From Raffaelea ambrosiae (lineage: Eukaryota > Ascomycota > Sordariomycetes > Ophiostomatales > Ophiostomataceae): 64,000 nucleotides of DNA. Of the stretch, positions 43,766 through 55,476 are shown one piece after another. The notes beneath the pieces are model-generated. The model worked only from the letters and a program-made list of their open reading frames with translations. It searched no databases and had not been told where the DNA came from. A program made the position numbers and the translations under genes. The stretch spans positions 3,426,857 through 3,490,856 of the forward strand of contig PCDI01000001.1 of the NCBI GenBank assembly GCA_002778195.1, written 5' to 3'. Every line of letters starts with the position of its first letter. Position 1 is the stretch's first letter.

Positions 43766-46136
43766 TGTGTCGGACAAAGAAAGAGGGCTTGCTGGCCCCT
43801 CCAGCTGAGGGTAGCGAAAGGTAGTGGCGGCGATCGGCGCAAACGAGAAAGATATGGCGCAAGGCACACACACAAAAAAAAAGAGAAAAAAGGTACCGGC
43901 GGGTCTGGCCCCGATGCGACAGCAACGAACCAGAAAGAAACGGCGGACAGTAGACTCTCGGCGACTGCAAGACGACCAAAGAACGATATGTAAAAGAGCA
44001 AAAGACAGCAGACAAAAAAGTCGGAGCGAGAGAACGTGGCAGAAGAATAACGAGAGAAGTGAGGTGAGAAAGCCTTGGAACGGCCTGGGCAGCAACACAG
44101 CAACAACAACAAAAAAAAAAGAACCAGTGTCACCGCATGGTATTATTTCGGGGCTTCTCTGGCTTCCTTCTCTCCGCCCGTTGCTTCTTGTATGATGGGT
44201 TTTGTTATACTCGATCCGGAAGATGACCCAAGCATTGGGTTGCAACCAAGCTGGACCAACACGCACACACACAGTTTGTGGCTCTTGGTTCTGGCCTAAT
44301 CGGAGTAGTCAATACAGGAAACCAACGCAGGGAGCAAGGGAAGTGCGGCTTGGACTTCCGTCCTGGTGCTTCCCAGCTCTGTTGAGGACGGCTGAAACAG
44401 AGAATGCTTCTTTTCCTTTCTTGTCCGTATCCCTTCGTTTCTGGATGTAGGATGGTACGCAAGAAGAAGAGCTGGAGCGGACAGAGATTGCGCGTGCTGC
44501 ACTTTATTTGTTTTGCTCGTGACTGTCCATTCCCGTCGTTTTCTTCGCGCCGTTTTGAATTCTCTGTGCATCCTTGCATGGGCTGGCTGCCAACAAAGCC
44601 TCTCGAACGCCGGTGTCTGCAAGGTTGCATCCGGGGGGGTGGGCGAGTGGGCAGGCTGGCCGGCGCTCCAACTAGTTACCATGTGCGCACATAGTACGAG
44701 TACGTGAGATAATATGGGGCTTACGAGTGACATGGCCAGTACAACTGCGGTGTGCGTGCTGGTTGTGAGCTTGCGGGCATGGTGTGTGTGGGCGTGCATA
44801 CGAGCGATAAAATCCCACGCATGCAATCCGCCGGGCAATGCCCATTAGGAAGAGGGGCTGGGGAAGAGCAACCGAGAGCAGGGATTGTCGGAGAAACACA
44901 GCCCCCAAAACCAACGATTTCCACTGGAGCCCAGCCATTGTATTACTGGACAGCTCAAAGGATTCGACGCTATGTCGGAGAGAGAAACACGAAACGGAGA
45001 TCGCAGGTTGTTTCAATACTATGGATTTGTCGCTACTACTATGTGTGTATTTGTATACGAGCGTTGCTCGTCTGTTGTTTCCGCTGCTGTTGCTGTCGCC
45101 TGTTTTTGTTGTCTATGGTATCGTCCACTGAGCTGCCCATGGGTGAGATAGTTATAGGGTAAGATGCTACAAAGCCTTCTTACTAATAGTGAGTTGGTTG
45201 CCGGCTCTTCTTATCGTCTGACAGCCACAACGGCCCATCTGTGGGGGGGGGGGGGAGGGAAACGCCCCCAAACCAATACAAAAGTGCAGATAGAAGACGG
45301 GAAACACAAAAATAGAAGCCGTTACGAGGCAAGTAAACGGGGGGCCAGGGACGGCCACAGAGACCACAGGCGCCCCAGGCGCCACAGGGTCCAGAGTCCA
45401 GAGGCCCCAGCCAGCCCTGGTGGACGCGCTCTAGCTCGGCAGGCGCTCGTACTACTGGACCCTCTACCGAGCCCCCCAAGCCATGAAACCGCCAAAAATG
45501 CACCTAGTCCTGCGGGTTCGGGATGACTCTTCCTGTAACTACTCTGCTGGCCCAGTGAGCTACCTCGACATCCCTCCGTTCCTCGCCCCGAAGCGAGATG
45601 AGAAAAGGACAATGAGGGCTCCGGGCATTCTGTGGATGGTGCCGACAAAACGGCCGAGGCTCGTCTGGGTTTTTTTTTCTTTTCTTTCCTTTTTTTTCCC
45701 TTTCTTTCTTTCTTTTTCATTGTGCAACAAGTGGCTAAAGATAGTTACGACAAGAGAAACGGTGGCTGCCATATTCTCTCGAAATAGACCTGCAAACTAC
45801 ACTTTGTCACTCAAAAAAAGAAAGCAAACAAGCCAGGTCTTTGACACAAGGCTGTGACTGTTTTTCCTTTTCTCTTTTCTTTTTTTCTTTTTTTTTTTTA
45901 ATTAAGCCTGTCAATCGAGCCTTTCGTCCTCCGGACCGTAACTACGGTACAGAACCTCCTCATGCAAGGGACAAACGATGCCTTGTACCCTTGTCTCCTT
46001 TTCTTTGTCTCGAACCCGGGCTACATACGTACTGCCGATGTGCCACCTCCCGTTCTTTTGTCTCTCTTGTCTTCTGACCTGTTTTCTTACCATATCTCTC
46101 TCCTCTCACTCTCTATCTAGCCCATCCCCACCCCTC
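43766..46136. other. intergenic, no supported gene
   Basis: Upstream region of the Cys-rich gene and 3' flank of the dioxygenase gene. It contains an AACTAGTTA palindromic word (44670-44678), a G13 run (45243-45255) and T/C-rich tracts near 45669-45719 and 45857-45899. The open frames are short and lack motifs. Confidence 0.5.
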
Positions 46137-47715
46137 TCATGCCGATGTCCCAACACCCCGTTCTTCGCAATACCGCGCCACCTCCTTCGTCAGCGTCGCC
46201 TCCTGCCGCTTCACCATGTCCATGATGTCCTCCATGTCCGCACCCAGCCGCGCCTGCTCGCCGCCGGCCGTCTTGTACACCGCCTGCATCTCCCGCAGCA
46301 CCGCCGCCAGCTGGTTCGGCAGCCAGGTGACAATCGGGCTGCCGCCCGTCGCCGTCGGGTGCGACGTCTGCTTCAGGATGTACTCCTTGCCAAAGCACCA
46401 GTGCCGCCACCGGAAGTCGCGCACCTGGTTGAGGATCTGCAGCCAGAGCCGGGCCGACTCGCGACCACGACCACCATCTGCGTCGGTCGCCGGCGGCGCG
46501 GCCAGAGCAAACTCTTTCAGCCCCAAGGCCGCCGACCGCGCCCGCACGTAGCCCAGAAACTGCCGGTGGTTGCTCGGCCGGTACTGGCGGAAGTCTTGGA
46601 GGATCGCCGTCAGCGGCGTGTCCGGCATGGGAATCTGCAGGAAATTGTCCATGAGCGGGATCATGGAGTCGTTGGCGCCCGACTCGCCGCGGAAGCTGAG
46701 CCGCGCAGAGGCAGACTCCATCGTCTCCTGGCCGTCCTCGCCCACACCCTCGTAGACGACGCCGTCGGGGAACATGCTCTGCGACGTGATGCCAAAAATG
46801 AACGTGCGGAAGCTGGTGTACTTTTCCGGCCGCGACTTGGCCCACATCGTCTCCATGACGCCGTTGATCCGCTGCAGCGCGCCGAGCACCTGGGCCAGGC
46901 CCGCGTTGAGCGCCTCCCGCGACCCGGGTGCCGACGGGTCGGCGGCGGCATCGAGAGACGCGCATGTGCCGGACACGAGCGGACCCGAGTTCTTGACCAT
47001 GTCGATGTGCACGAGCACGAACCCGGCCTCGGACGACGTGGGGTCGAGGCCGCGCTCAAAGGCCCGGATGAGCCGCAGGTTGTCGTACGCCAGGCCGGCC
47101 GACGGGTCCACAAGCCGGTAGTTAAACAGTGCGTAGCTGCCCGCGTACTCCATAAAAGGTTTGAAGCCCGTACTGGCAACGTGTCAGAAGGTAAGACAAT
47201 CATAAAGAGAAGAATAGGGCTCAGGAGTGAATAAAGGTAGAGGACCATGAAACATACAGCTTGGCACAACGAGCAATGGGACGAGCAATGTTGGCCGGCA
47301 GTACATCGCGGCCTAGACCATATGGCTCATTGCGCAAAAAACGAAGGTGGCAGGGCTCAAGCAGGTACGCGGACGCCAAGAAAGCGTAGTCACGATACAG
47401 AGCATTGAGCATGGGCAGATCATGCCGGACCACGTCGACTTCGTCCGTCAGATCCGGCAGCTCGGCATGGACAGCATCGCCCAGCTTCCCCTCAGCCAAT
47501 AGGCCCGGTGTTCCGTCGAGCTTCTGCACGGGCATACGAGTCAACAGAGACTCTAGGGGGGCAAAAGCAGGGGGGAGGGTGGCCACTGGGTCGGCCCGGG
47601 GCAAGAAACCTCGGGTCTTGGTCACCATAAAGGCAGGAAGGGAAGTGTCTTCGGGGCGAGCATCGTCGAGGACCTCAAAGTTTGAGAGATTCACGTCGTC
47701 CACAATAGAACCCAT
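46137..47715 (-). CDS. indoleamine 2,3-dioxygenase
   Basis: Heme enzyme that opens the indole ring of tryptophan to N-formylkynurenine, first step of the kynurenine route to NAD (yeast homologue Bna2). Exons 47258-47715 and 46137-47172 (85-bp intron, GTATGT donor, GCCAG acceptor) give 497 residues. Landmarks: RFLRNEPYGLGRDVLP and IARPIARCAKL before the intron, FKPFMEYAGSYALFNYRL after it, a GITSQSMFPDGVVYEGV stretch, FRGESGANDSMIPLMDN, NHRQFL, and His410 in RWRHWCFGKEYI, which aligns with the proximal heme ligand of human IDO1 (His346). TATGGSP follows. Filamentous fungi often have several IDO paralogues; which one this is cannot be told here. Upstream lies a cluster of TTCCGGCCTC elements (47933-47980). 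Confidence 0.9.
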
Positions 47716-50700
47716 TATGCTTAAGAGTATATATCGGTGATGTGACAATAGTTGGTGAATGGTGCTTCCCTATCAAAGACTGTAAAGTAAAGCCACAGGG
47801 TCTTGCGGGCTTCTGAGCACTTGCAACAGATTTGGCCAGAGTTGGTAATGTGAGAAGTCTGCTTGGTTCAAGCCTTCCTTTCCCCTCACCACTCGGCGGC
47901 CACGGAGCACCGGCGCGGCGCATATATACATCGAGGCCGGAACCATTCCGGCCTCAACACCATAAAGTATTCCGGCCTCACGCCCAACCTACCACAGCAT
48001 TGCCGAAGTTTCTGTTTGTAATGATAATCCCCATGCATCCATCCCCCGCTTGAGGTGTACAAAAAAACAGTAAAAAGGCAAAACTACCGTACTTACCCGG
48101 CCATCTACCATGCTCATCCTGGTCATTGTCCACGGAGGGCCCGACGACACCATTCCCGCGCACAATTTCACCGGTTCTTGCTAACTTTCCCCCCTCCCAG
48201 AAGCGACCAAATTATCTTCACTAGAAGATAACAAGAAACCATTCCAAGGAGTCAACAAGTTGATGTGAAGTTCACGATTGCACGACCACTTGAGATGTCG
48301 TGATAGTGGCCCTCGACGCATCGAGTAGCAACACTTGTTTTTGCCAAGTTATGGGGTCCCCAGACGCCCCGCCGACAGTTTGGGTAGAGCAAACGAGAGA
48401 ACTAATCACCTGTATGCATTACAAATGCCACGAAAGAAGCCGACTCCTTGCGTTCGTGCCCCAATGAAGATCGTGTTCACTCTTTTCTCCTCATATTTGC
48501 TCCCAGTTGTCCGTTCGTAACCGAGAGCTCCACCCGAACGTCCCCCGTAGTCGGGCACGTGCCCGCGGACTCAATTCCGGCCATCACCGCTTTCGTTCTG
48601 CCGCTTGCTTTGTCAGGCGTGTTCGGAGAACAGGAAGAATGCTTTTCCTTGAGCAAGATCAAGACAGCCTCCTGGGTCTGTATATGTATTTGAAGGCAGA
48701 AAACTTTGATATCAAGAGGCTTCTCTTGGTCATATGACACCTGGTCGACGGGTGCACAGGTGTTGAATGTTGAAGGCCAGGCTGGGGCCACTGAAAAGTG
48801 ACCCGAAACAGGGACTGTCTGTGTGTCGCAGGTAAATCGCCTTTCTGAGTTTGCTGGGGCCATCGGGTTAGACAAGGGGCTGGGGGGCGACAGATCTCCG
48901 AATTCCCATGCCCAGGCAAACAAAGATCACATCGAGCAAACAGAGAGAAAAAGGAAACCACACAAGTAAAAGCCCGAAATGGGGGGGGTTTGTTTTGTTG
49001 GAACAGGATAATTAAAATGTCTTACGCGCTGCGTCGCAGCTTCCGGCGTTGGTCCTGTCGGCCCCCTATTTTGCTGCTTTTGCTGGAATGGATAAACGCT
49101 TTGGGGGCTGTCCAAGCCCTTTTTATTTGTTCGCTGGTACAGAGTGTTTTGTTGCTAGCGCGATGGATTTTGCGGACCAAGAAACCCAGGCAAGAAGGGC
49201 TGACTGCACACTCATTTGCCGGATGAAGCGGTCGTGTGTCGCGAGAGATTTTTGGGATCACAATCGCTCTTGCCCCCCCCAAACCCTTTCATTGCTTTTT
49301 CCCAACACTGTGTGGGTAGGCTGTCGAAGGTGACCGTCTTTCTCGTGCTTGTCCTTTCCTTTTTCTACTCCCTTGGGTCTTTTTGTCGCTCCTCAAGAGA
49401 TGCCGCCGCTTGCCCCCCTCCCTCGTATCTTTCGAGAGCTTCTGTGGCCCGTTTCTTTCTCGTCGATCGCGCTGTCCCCTCTCTATTGATGGGGTCTCTC
49501 GTAAGATACGCCCTGTATATTGGTAGCATCGCCGTCCCCGACCGGCAACGCTGCTGCTAGCCCTCGTTTCTAGCCCTCTCTCCCAAGCGTGAGACCGCGC
49601 TGTGCTAGATTGTCCATGACGATGACGTCTCACTGTGTCTTACGCGGGAAAGTATCGCCAGAGCCCCCTATTATCTACGGCCAGCCGTTCGCGTGCAGCC
49701 ATTCAGCATGGACGGTTGGCCTCCGCGCGAACGGCCCAGAGAGCCAAAACCCTGCCTACGAGTAGAAAGGGCAATATTTATTGGCCTGTCTATATATGCC
49801 CAGGTCGCGGTCCGGCCAGATGCGTCATAATGATGGACAGGAACTGTGCTGCTGCATCAAGACTGTTGGTGTTTTGGCGCCCAGGCAGGAAGGACGAAGC
49901 GGATCGTCTCTCCTTGACGAAAATGTGATCAGTGTATTTTTTTTCCCGGTTGGGTTGTAGGCCCTTCTGGCGGCAGAAACAGAAGCAGGGCGAGCGCCAG
50001 AGACAGAGCCAGCCTGAAAGGCGCCCCCCAACAGCAGAAAGCACATCATCACCATAATTTCCAGTGCGGCTCGCACATGTCTGCACAGTGTACCCCTGCA
50101 GAGGCAAGGCGCGCTAGACTGCATCAGGTCCCAGCGGCGCTCGCTGATTGGCTGCCGTAACCGCAGTACGTACCTTTTTCGCAGGCGCCCGGACCAGGTT
50201 CGATGCCTGAGGCCACAAAGTCACGCTTTCGGCCGCAATAAAAAAAATTAAATAAAAAAATACCCAAACGCTACACGCATACAGTCAGGTTCCCGTTCCG
50301 GCTCTGACCCACGACTTGAGAAGGGGAACTTCATTCAGCATTGCTCAAGTCTCTCCGCCATCCTGCTCCCTCCTTTTTAGCTGTCACGCCCGGCCGCCTA
50401 TTGTGATGGCCCCAAACCCAAGCCTGTTCCCCAGGATGCCTTCCCACGCCACAATTAAAAACATCTCCCTCCCCCTTTTTCCATCGCCATCACCACTTTT
50501 CCTTGCAATGTTTCCCAACCCGCCATCATCACCACCAGCACCATCGCCGTCCTGTCCATCCCCATCATCGCCATCCCAGCGAGCCTTCACCCACCAAATC
50601 CCGCCCTGAAAAAAAAATCTTCACACGTTGTCGCTAAGCCAAATACTATTTAATTCTCAACCTCTCTGCCGCACGGCACGTCCACTGCTGGGACCGGATC

Positions 50701-51216
50701 GTCGGCCGTCTCCCTTTTTTGGGACCTTTTTGCTTCCTCAGTCTTTGTGCCTCTCTGTTGCTCTTGGTGTTCTTTTTTTCTCTTGCCTTCTTCTTCTTCT
50801 CTTTGGGTCCCAACGTGATTCCCAATCATTGACCCAGCTGACTCGTCGTTCTTTTCGCCCCGACCAACACTCGATGGCCTAACAACGAACCAAGAATTCC
50901 GTCATCGTGCGAACAAGAATCAGGGCTCTCCTAACCGCGACCACGAAGAAAAAAGGCCGCCTCTACGAGCGCGAAATAACCAGGGCCAACCTGAACAGGC
51001 CAACTCGCTGTCTTAATTAATTTTTGTGTCCGCGCACTACGAAATTATAAAACGACACCAACCCTTTTTTTCCCCCGAATCTGAACTTTCCTAAACTATT
51101 TTTTTTCATCCGCGATTAAACAATTTGCTGTTAAAAGAAACAACACAAATTCATTCACCACTGTCATCCTCACAACTTCACTACTGCCACCCGCAATCTT
51201 CTCTCACACACGCGTC
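47716..51216. other. intergenic with divergent promoters, no supported gene
   Basis: 3.5 kb between the dioxygenase start (-) and the Ies4 start (+). Near the dioxygenase it holds a palindromic CCGG cluster (47933-47980). Near Ies4 the leader is AT- and C-rich. The open frames show no domains. Confidence 0.5.
47933..47980. promoter_or_regulatory. candidate palindromic upstream element of the dioxygenase gene
   Basis: GAGGCCGGAA (47933-47942) is the reverse complement of TTCCGGCCTC (47946-47955), separated by three bases, and TTCCGGCCTC recurs at 47970-47979. The cluster lies about 220-265 bp upstream of the ATG, in the minus-strand promoter. The CCGG cores could suit a zinc-cluster activator, but no factor is implied by the sequence alone. 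Confidence 0.4.
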
Positions 51217-52419
51217 ATGTCAGCCGCAGGCAAGACGCCAGCCTCCACAGGCAGCCGCAAGGCAGACAGCAAGACGCCTGGCCTCATCACTCTGGCCGTG
51301 TCGCCCGACAAACTGCGCGCCATCTTTGCCAACAGCACCACCAGCAGCAGCACCAATGGTGTTAGCAAAGACAGCGACAGCGCATCTGTCGCCGCTGCGT
51401 CTACACCCGCGCCCGAAGACTCGCGCGCTGCCACACCATCCAACGCAGTTCTGAACGCGACACCATCCAGTGCCAACAACGACAACGCGTCCGAGACGAC
51501 GCCGAACACTCCCAGCGCAGGAGGCGCTGTTGCCGGCGAGGGAACTCCCGCGCCGCAGTCATCCACTCTGGCCGTGCCGAACGGCGAGAACGGCACCGCC
51601 ACTGCCGGAGGAGGTCGGAAGAAGGGTGTCAAGCGGTCACTGGCAGGCGTCGAGGCTAACGGCAGCAATGGACCGGGCAGTGTCAATGGCGACCCTGCGC
51701 CGCGGGTGCGGAACAAACCAGGTCCCAAGAAGAAGGCTAGACTGTAAGTTGTTTCTTCATTTTGGTGCCTCCATCCATTCATTTCGTCACAATCCCTTAC
51801 AATTTCATATCACACTTTACTAACACACCCCAGTGAGGATGGTGGTGTCGAACCAGGCCGCGGTGGTGCGGGCGGTCACAAACTCGGACCCAAGGCAAGC
51901 ATGGGTGCTATCAATGCCGGCTTGCGGGCTCTCGACCGGTCGGGCAAGCCGTGCCGCAAATGGGCCAAGGGCGGCTTCCGACTCAAGACCTTCACTGGTG
52001 TCATCTGGGAGATTCCGCGCTGGAAGGCCCCGCCCAAGCCAACACCTGAGGCTGCTTCGAACGGCGAGTCAACCCCGGCCACCGTGTCCGCCGACGGCAG
52101 CAACAAGGAGAACGACAACAGCAAGGACAGCAAGGGCGCCAAGAATAACACAGAGGCGAAGAAGGACGGTGCCAAACCAGAAGACAAGAAGGATGCACCC
52201 GCTGTCAAGACAGAAGGCACAAACGGCACCACGCCGGCAACCACAAACGGTGTTGCCGCCACCAATGGCGACAGTAAGAGCATCGCCACAAACAACGACA
52301 CGCAGGCCTCCGGCACTGTCAACGGCGACGTGGAGATGCAAGACACGCCCAGCGCCCAGCCCAGCCCGCCTGCCGAGCTGCCGGCAGCAGCCACGCCTGT
52401 GGCCGAGGTTGCGGCATAA
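51217..52419 (+). CDS. ies4: INO80 chromatin-remodelling complex subunit Ies4
   Basis: Nuclear subunit of the INO80 ATP-dependent nucleosome remodeller. Exons 51217-51743 and 51834-52419 (90-bp intron, GTAAGT donor, ACTAAC branch site, CCCAG acceptor) encode 370 residues. The family signature runs across the splice junction: NKPGPKKKARLEDG, HKLGPKASMGAINAGLRALD, RSGKPCRKWAKGGFRLKTF and TGVIWEIPRW. An N-terminal TPGLITLAVSPDKLRAIF segment is also typical. The rest is disordered: Ala/Ser/Thr-rich before the core and Asn/Lys/Thr-rich after it. The start is the first ATG after the leader. In yeast, Ies4 is a checkpoint-kinase target; the serine/threonine-rich flanks here would allow that but do not show it. 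Confidence 0.9.
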
Positions 52420-52462
52420 GTCTGCTTGTTCCCTCACCAATCACCAGCGTTGAGACGTCTTG

Positions 52463-52493
<31 letters not shown>

Positions 52494-55476
52494 CATCATC
52501 TGCATTTCGCTATAGTGATTCCCAGCTTTTGAAGCACTCAGATACACACACGCTTATGTACTTTAATGGGGCTACATAACTGCTGCCTCTACATTCTCTG
52601 TTATATTTTTCTGTCTTGTCACGGAGTTTAGGGTCCGAGTTTCTTTTCTTTTCTTCTTGCTGTCTGGCATATCTTAGAGATGGGCTTCTTTGTTGATTTA
52701 CCTGTGCTTTGCCTCTCGGAGCAGGGCATTTGGTTTGGGGGTATTACGGGGCGTCATGGAAGCGCAAGTCTGGGGACGACGCAAGACCACTTATAGGGGC
52801 GTTTTACTGGGGAGTTCTGTCGGGTAAACAACAGTGGTTGTCTGAATGGGTTTTTTGTTCTTGTGTTTTTCTTACACTCGCTAAAAAGTGATCACTGTTT
52901 GCACCAAGGCCTGCATCGTACAACCACTGTCCTAAAACCGTAAGAAAAACGAGAGGGTTTTTTTTACGGACGGATCTCAGATTAAAAAAAAAAAGCATCA
53001 CATTTTTGTCATCACGCGATTTGAATTTCTGGTTCTTCTATTTTCCGGCAGGATCTCGTTTCTGTATCGTTCATCGATTCTCCCATTCCAGTGGGTGAAG
53101 CAACACAGGCAGTACGGCGATGCTTCTTTGCTATCCAATCACTGGCGCTCTTGAAACGAGAAGAGCCCAGGCCGCCTAAACCACGCCGAATCAGCGATGT
53201 CTGTCTGTTTGTCCGTCCCTGTCTGGCCTGTTCTTGTCTGCCACCCAACCGTTCGCTGACGGGCCAGTTTTTTGGCAAACAAAGGGAGCAGCCAAACATG
53301 TAATGACAACGCATTCCACAGTGTGTTTCTTGGTTCCATGCCACAAGGTCCCCCTGTCACATTCGGCCGGCGGCATGCCACAGAGCCCAGCACACAGCGC
53401 GCGCCCGCCTGGTTTCAGAAACAGGCGAGGGTGAAGGGAGGATGCTAAGCACAACAGCGCAGAGACGGGCCACCCATTATTACATCAAGTGTACGCGATA
53501 CCAGACCGAAAGGAGCATCCATCCAATAGCGCTGCTCAGGGGCGTCGTAGAGCGCAGTCACTAGTTGAACAGGCGTGTCAGTGGGCGAGTACCGCTTCAG
53601 AAAACGCATCTTAGTTATTATGTAGTATTTCCTGTCCTGGCTGGGCCCCGAGGCAAACTGTCACAAGCACACAAAAACGAACGAGGCAGCAAGATTGACG
53701 ATCAACTCACACACCACATCACTCGCACTGATGCAAGAGTATGGGCACACCCGCTCCGCAAGAGGCTCCCTAATATTGGTGTCAGGTGCTTGTTATTCCA
53801 CTCTCAGGTATCCAGTAGTACTCCCAGCCACTTGGTTAGCACGGCTTCCTTGCTCATTTTCTGGCCCTGGTTTTATTTTGCTGGCTGTTATGCTCTCTTG
53901 ATCGGCCAGCCAGCCATACAGGCGTCGAGCCAAGGAACAAGCCAGTGGAGCCTTTCTTTCCGTCCTCCCAGCAAGAAGCCAGATACTACTCGTACACCGT
54001 AAGATACTCCGACTGGCTGCAGTGGGGTTGGACAGTTTCTAGTGGGTTTCTGACTGTCGTAGGCATCTGGCCGACCACACGAACCCGACAGCCGATCGCC
54101 TCAACAGCCATTTAGTGTCTGGCGACCACCCACCGCTAGAGGGGAGGTGCGGCCAGCCAGGCGAGCCATGCCGCTAACTCATTTTAGGGGAGCATAGGCC
54201 CCGTCACGGCGCGGCAGGGGAAGGGGGGGTTCGCTCTGGCCTTCCCCTCCTGACGTCGCGCTTGCTTTCGGGCGAAGTGCCCAGCCAGCCAGCCAGTATT
54301 ATTAGCTATCCTACGTACTCGTACCTAGGCCAAGAGAGAAAGAGAAGCCCCGTCGTCCCTTCCTTATTCTCTCGCCAGAGGCGCTTCTTCTTTCTGGGTG
54401 CAGAACATTGGCCAAATCGCTAGAAACAGCAGGCACGACCGCCGATACTCCGTGACCAGTGTTCTTATTTTCGTATTTACGCCTTCGTCCTTCTGCATCT
54501 GATTTTCTCTCAATTTTTCCCTTCCTCCTTCCTGCACCCTTCCTTCGCCGCACGCCCTTCTTACTTGCGCGCGCTCTCTCTCTCCTCTCTCACGCACCCC
54601 CTCTCTCTCTGTGCTAAAGCCGCTGTCCTATGGTGGAACACTCTGCCGCCTACTGCTTTTCCTGACCCCCCCCCCCAGCACATCCTCCGTTCTTCGCCTC
54701 CTCTTCGGCTGCGAGGCAGAGCATACTTCCCCGTATACCGTCCAGCGTTGGTAGCATCTCGTTCTCTTCGCCTCTTCGGACGCCCGCAGCCTCCGCCAGA
54801 TTCGTCCTGCTGGCTGCGCACGCTGCTCCCTCGATTGGAAAGCTTATCTCTCGCAATCGCACTGTCGCTACTACGCACTCCAGCGAGTCTACTACGTATC
54901 TAGTGCCGGTCACCTGGTCTGACCCTCGGATTCCGGCAGACGAACAAGCGTGCACGCACCGCCCAGAGACTACGATTAGCAATAACGCTCTCCCACCCCC
55001 TTCGCAGCTCGTCTTCGTCGCAGCATTTCCATCTGCAGCCTCTTTATTGCGCTGTGTGTGGCGTCTGGTTTTGCCTGTCTCGATCTCCAGGACCTTTCGT
55101 CGCTATCTGCGGCGGACCCTCTATTTGCAAAGCCGCTGCTAGACCTTTGCCGGAGCTTACTGGATCCAACCAGCTGTGTGGCCACCAAGTGTGAGCTTGG
55201 ACGTCCGACCCAACCTCTCTTCCTTCCAGAACCACATATCTGCTCTTCGACTCCTTTTTCCTGCACATTCTCCCCGCTTCAGCTCGAATACCACACACCT
55301 TCAGTCCCCTATTTCCCTTTCGCAGCAAGGGCCTCGTGTTTCGGACGTCGACAACGAGCCTCCTCTTCCGACGGATCTCTCTCCCTGTGACGACGGCCCT
55401 GCGCCCTTCCTTCTTCCGAACTCGCCCTCCTCCTCCTCGTCATTCATCCTCTCTCTCTGTCTCCAAACTCCCAACC
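52420..55476. other. intergenic and long Gid1 leader, no supported gene
   Basis: Begins with the Ies4 3' UTR, including a CT microsatellite (52462-52487). From about 54450 the plus strand is CT-rich and looks like a long 5' leader and promoter for the Gid1 gene. A C run lies near 54667-54675. Frames on either strand lack domains. Confidence 0.5.
52462..52487. repeat. CT microsatellite in the Ies4 3' flank
   Basis: About thirteen CT units. Confidence 0.85.

Noticed and set aside
45978..47234. 418-codon plus-strand frame opposite the dioxygenase
   Set aside because: The minus strand encodes a clear indoleamine 2,3-dioxygenase; the plus frame is Arg/Leu/His-rich with no domain.
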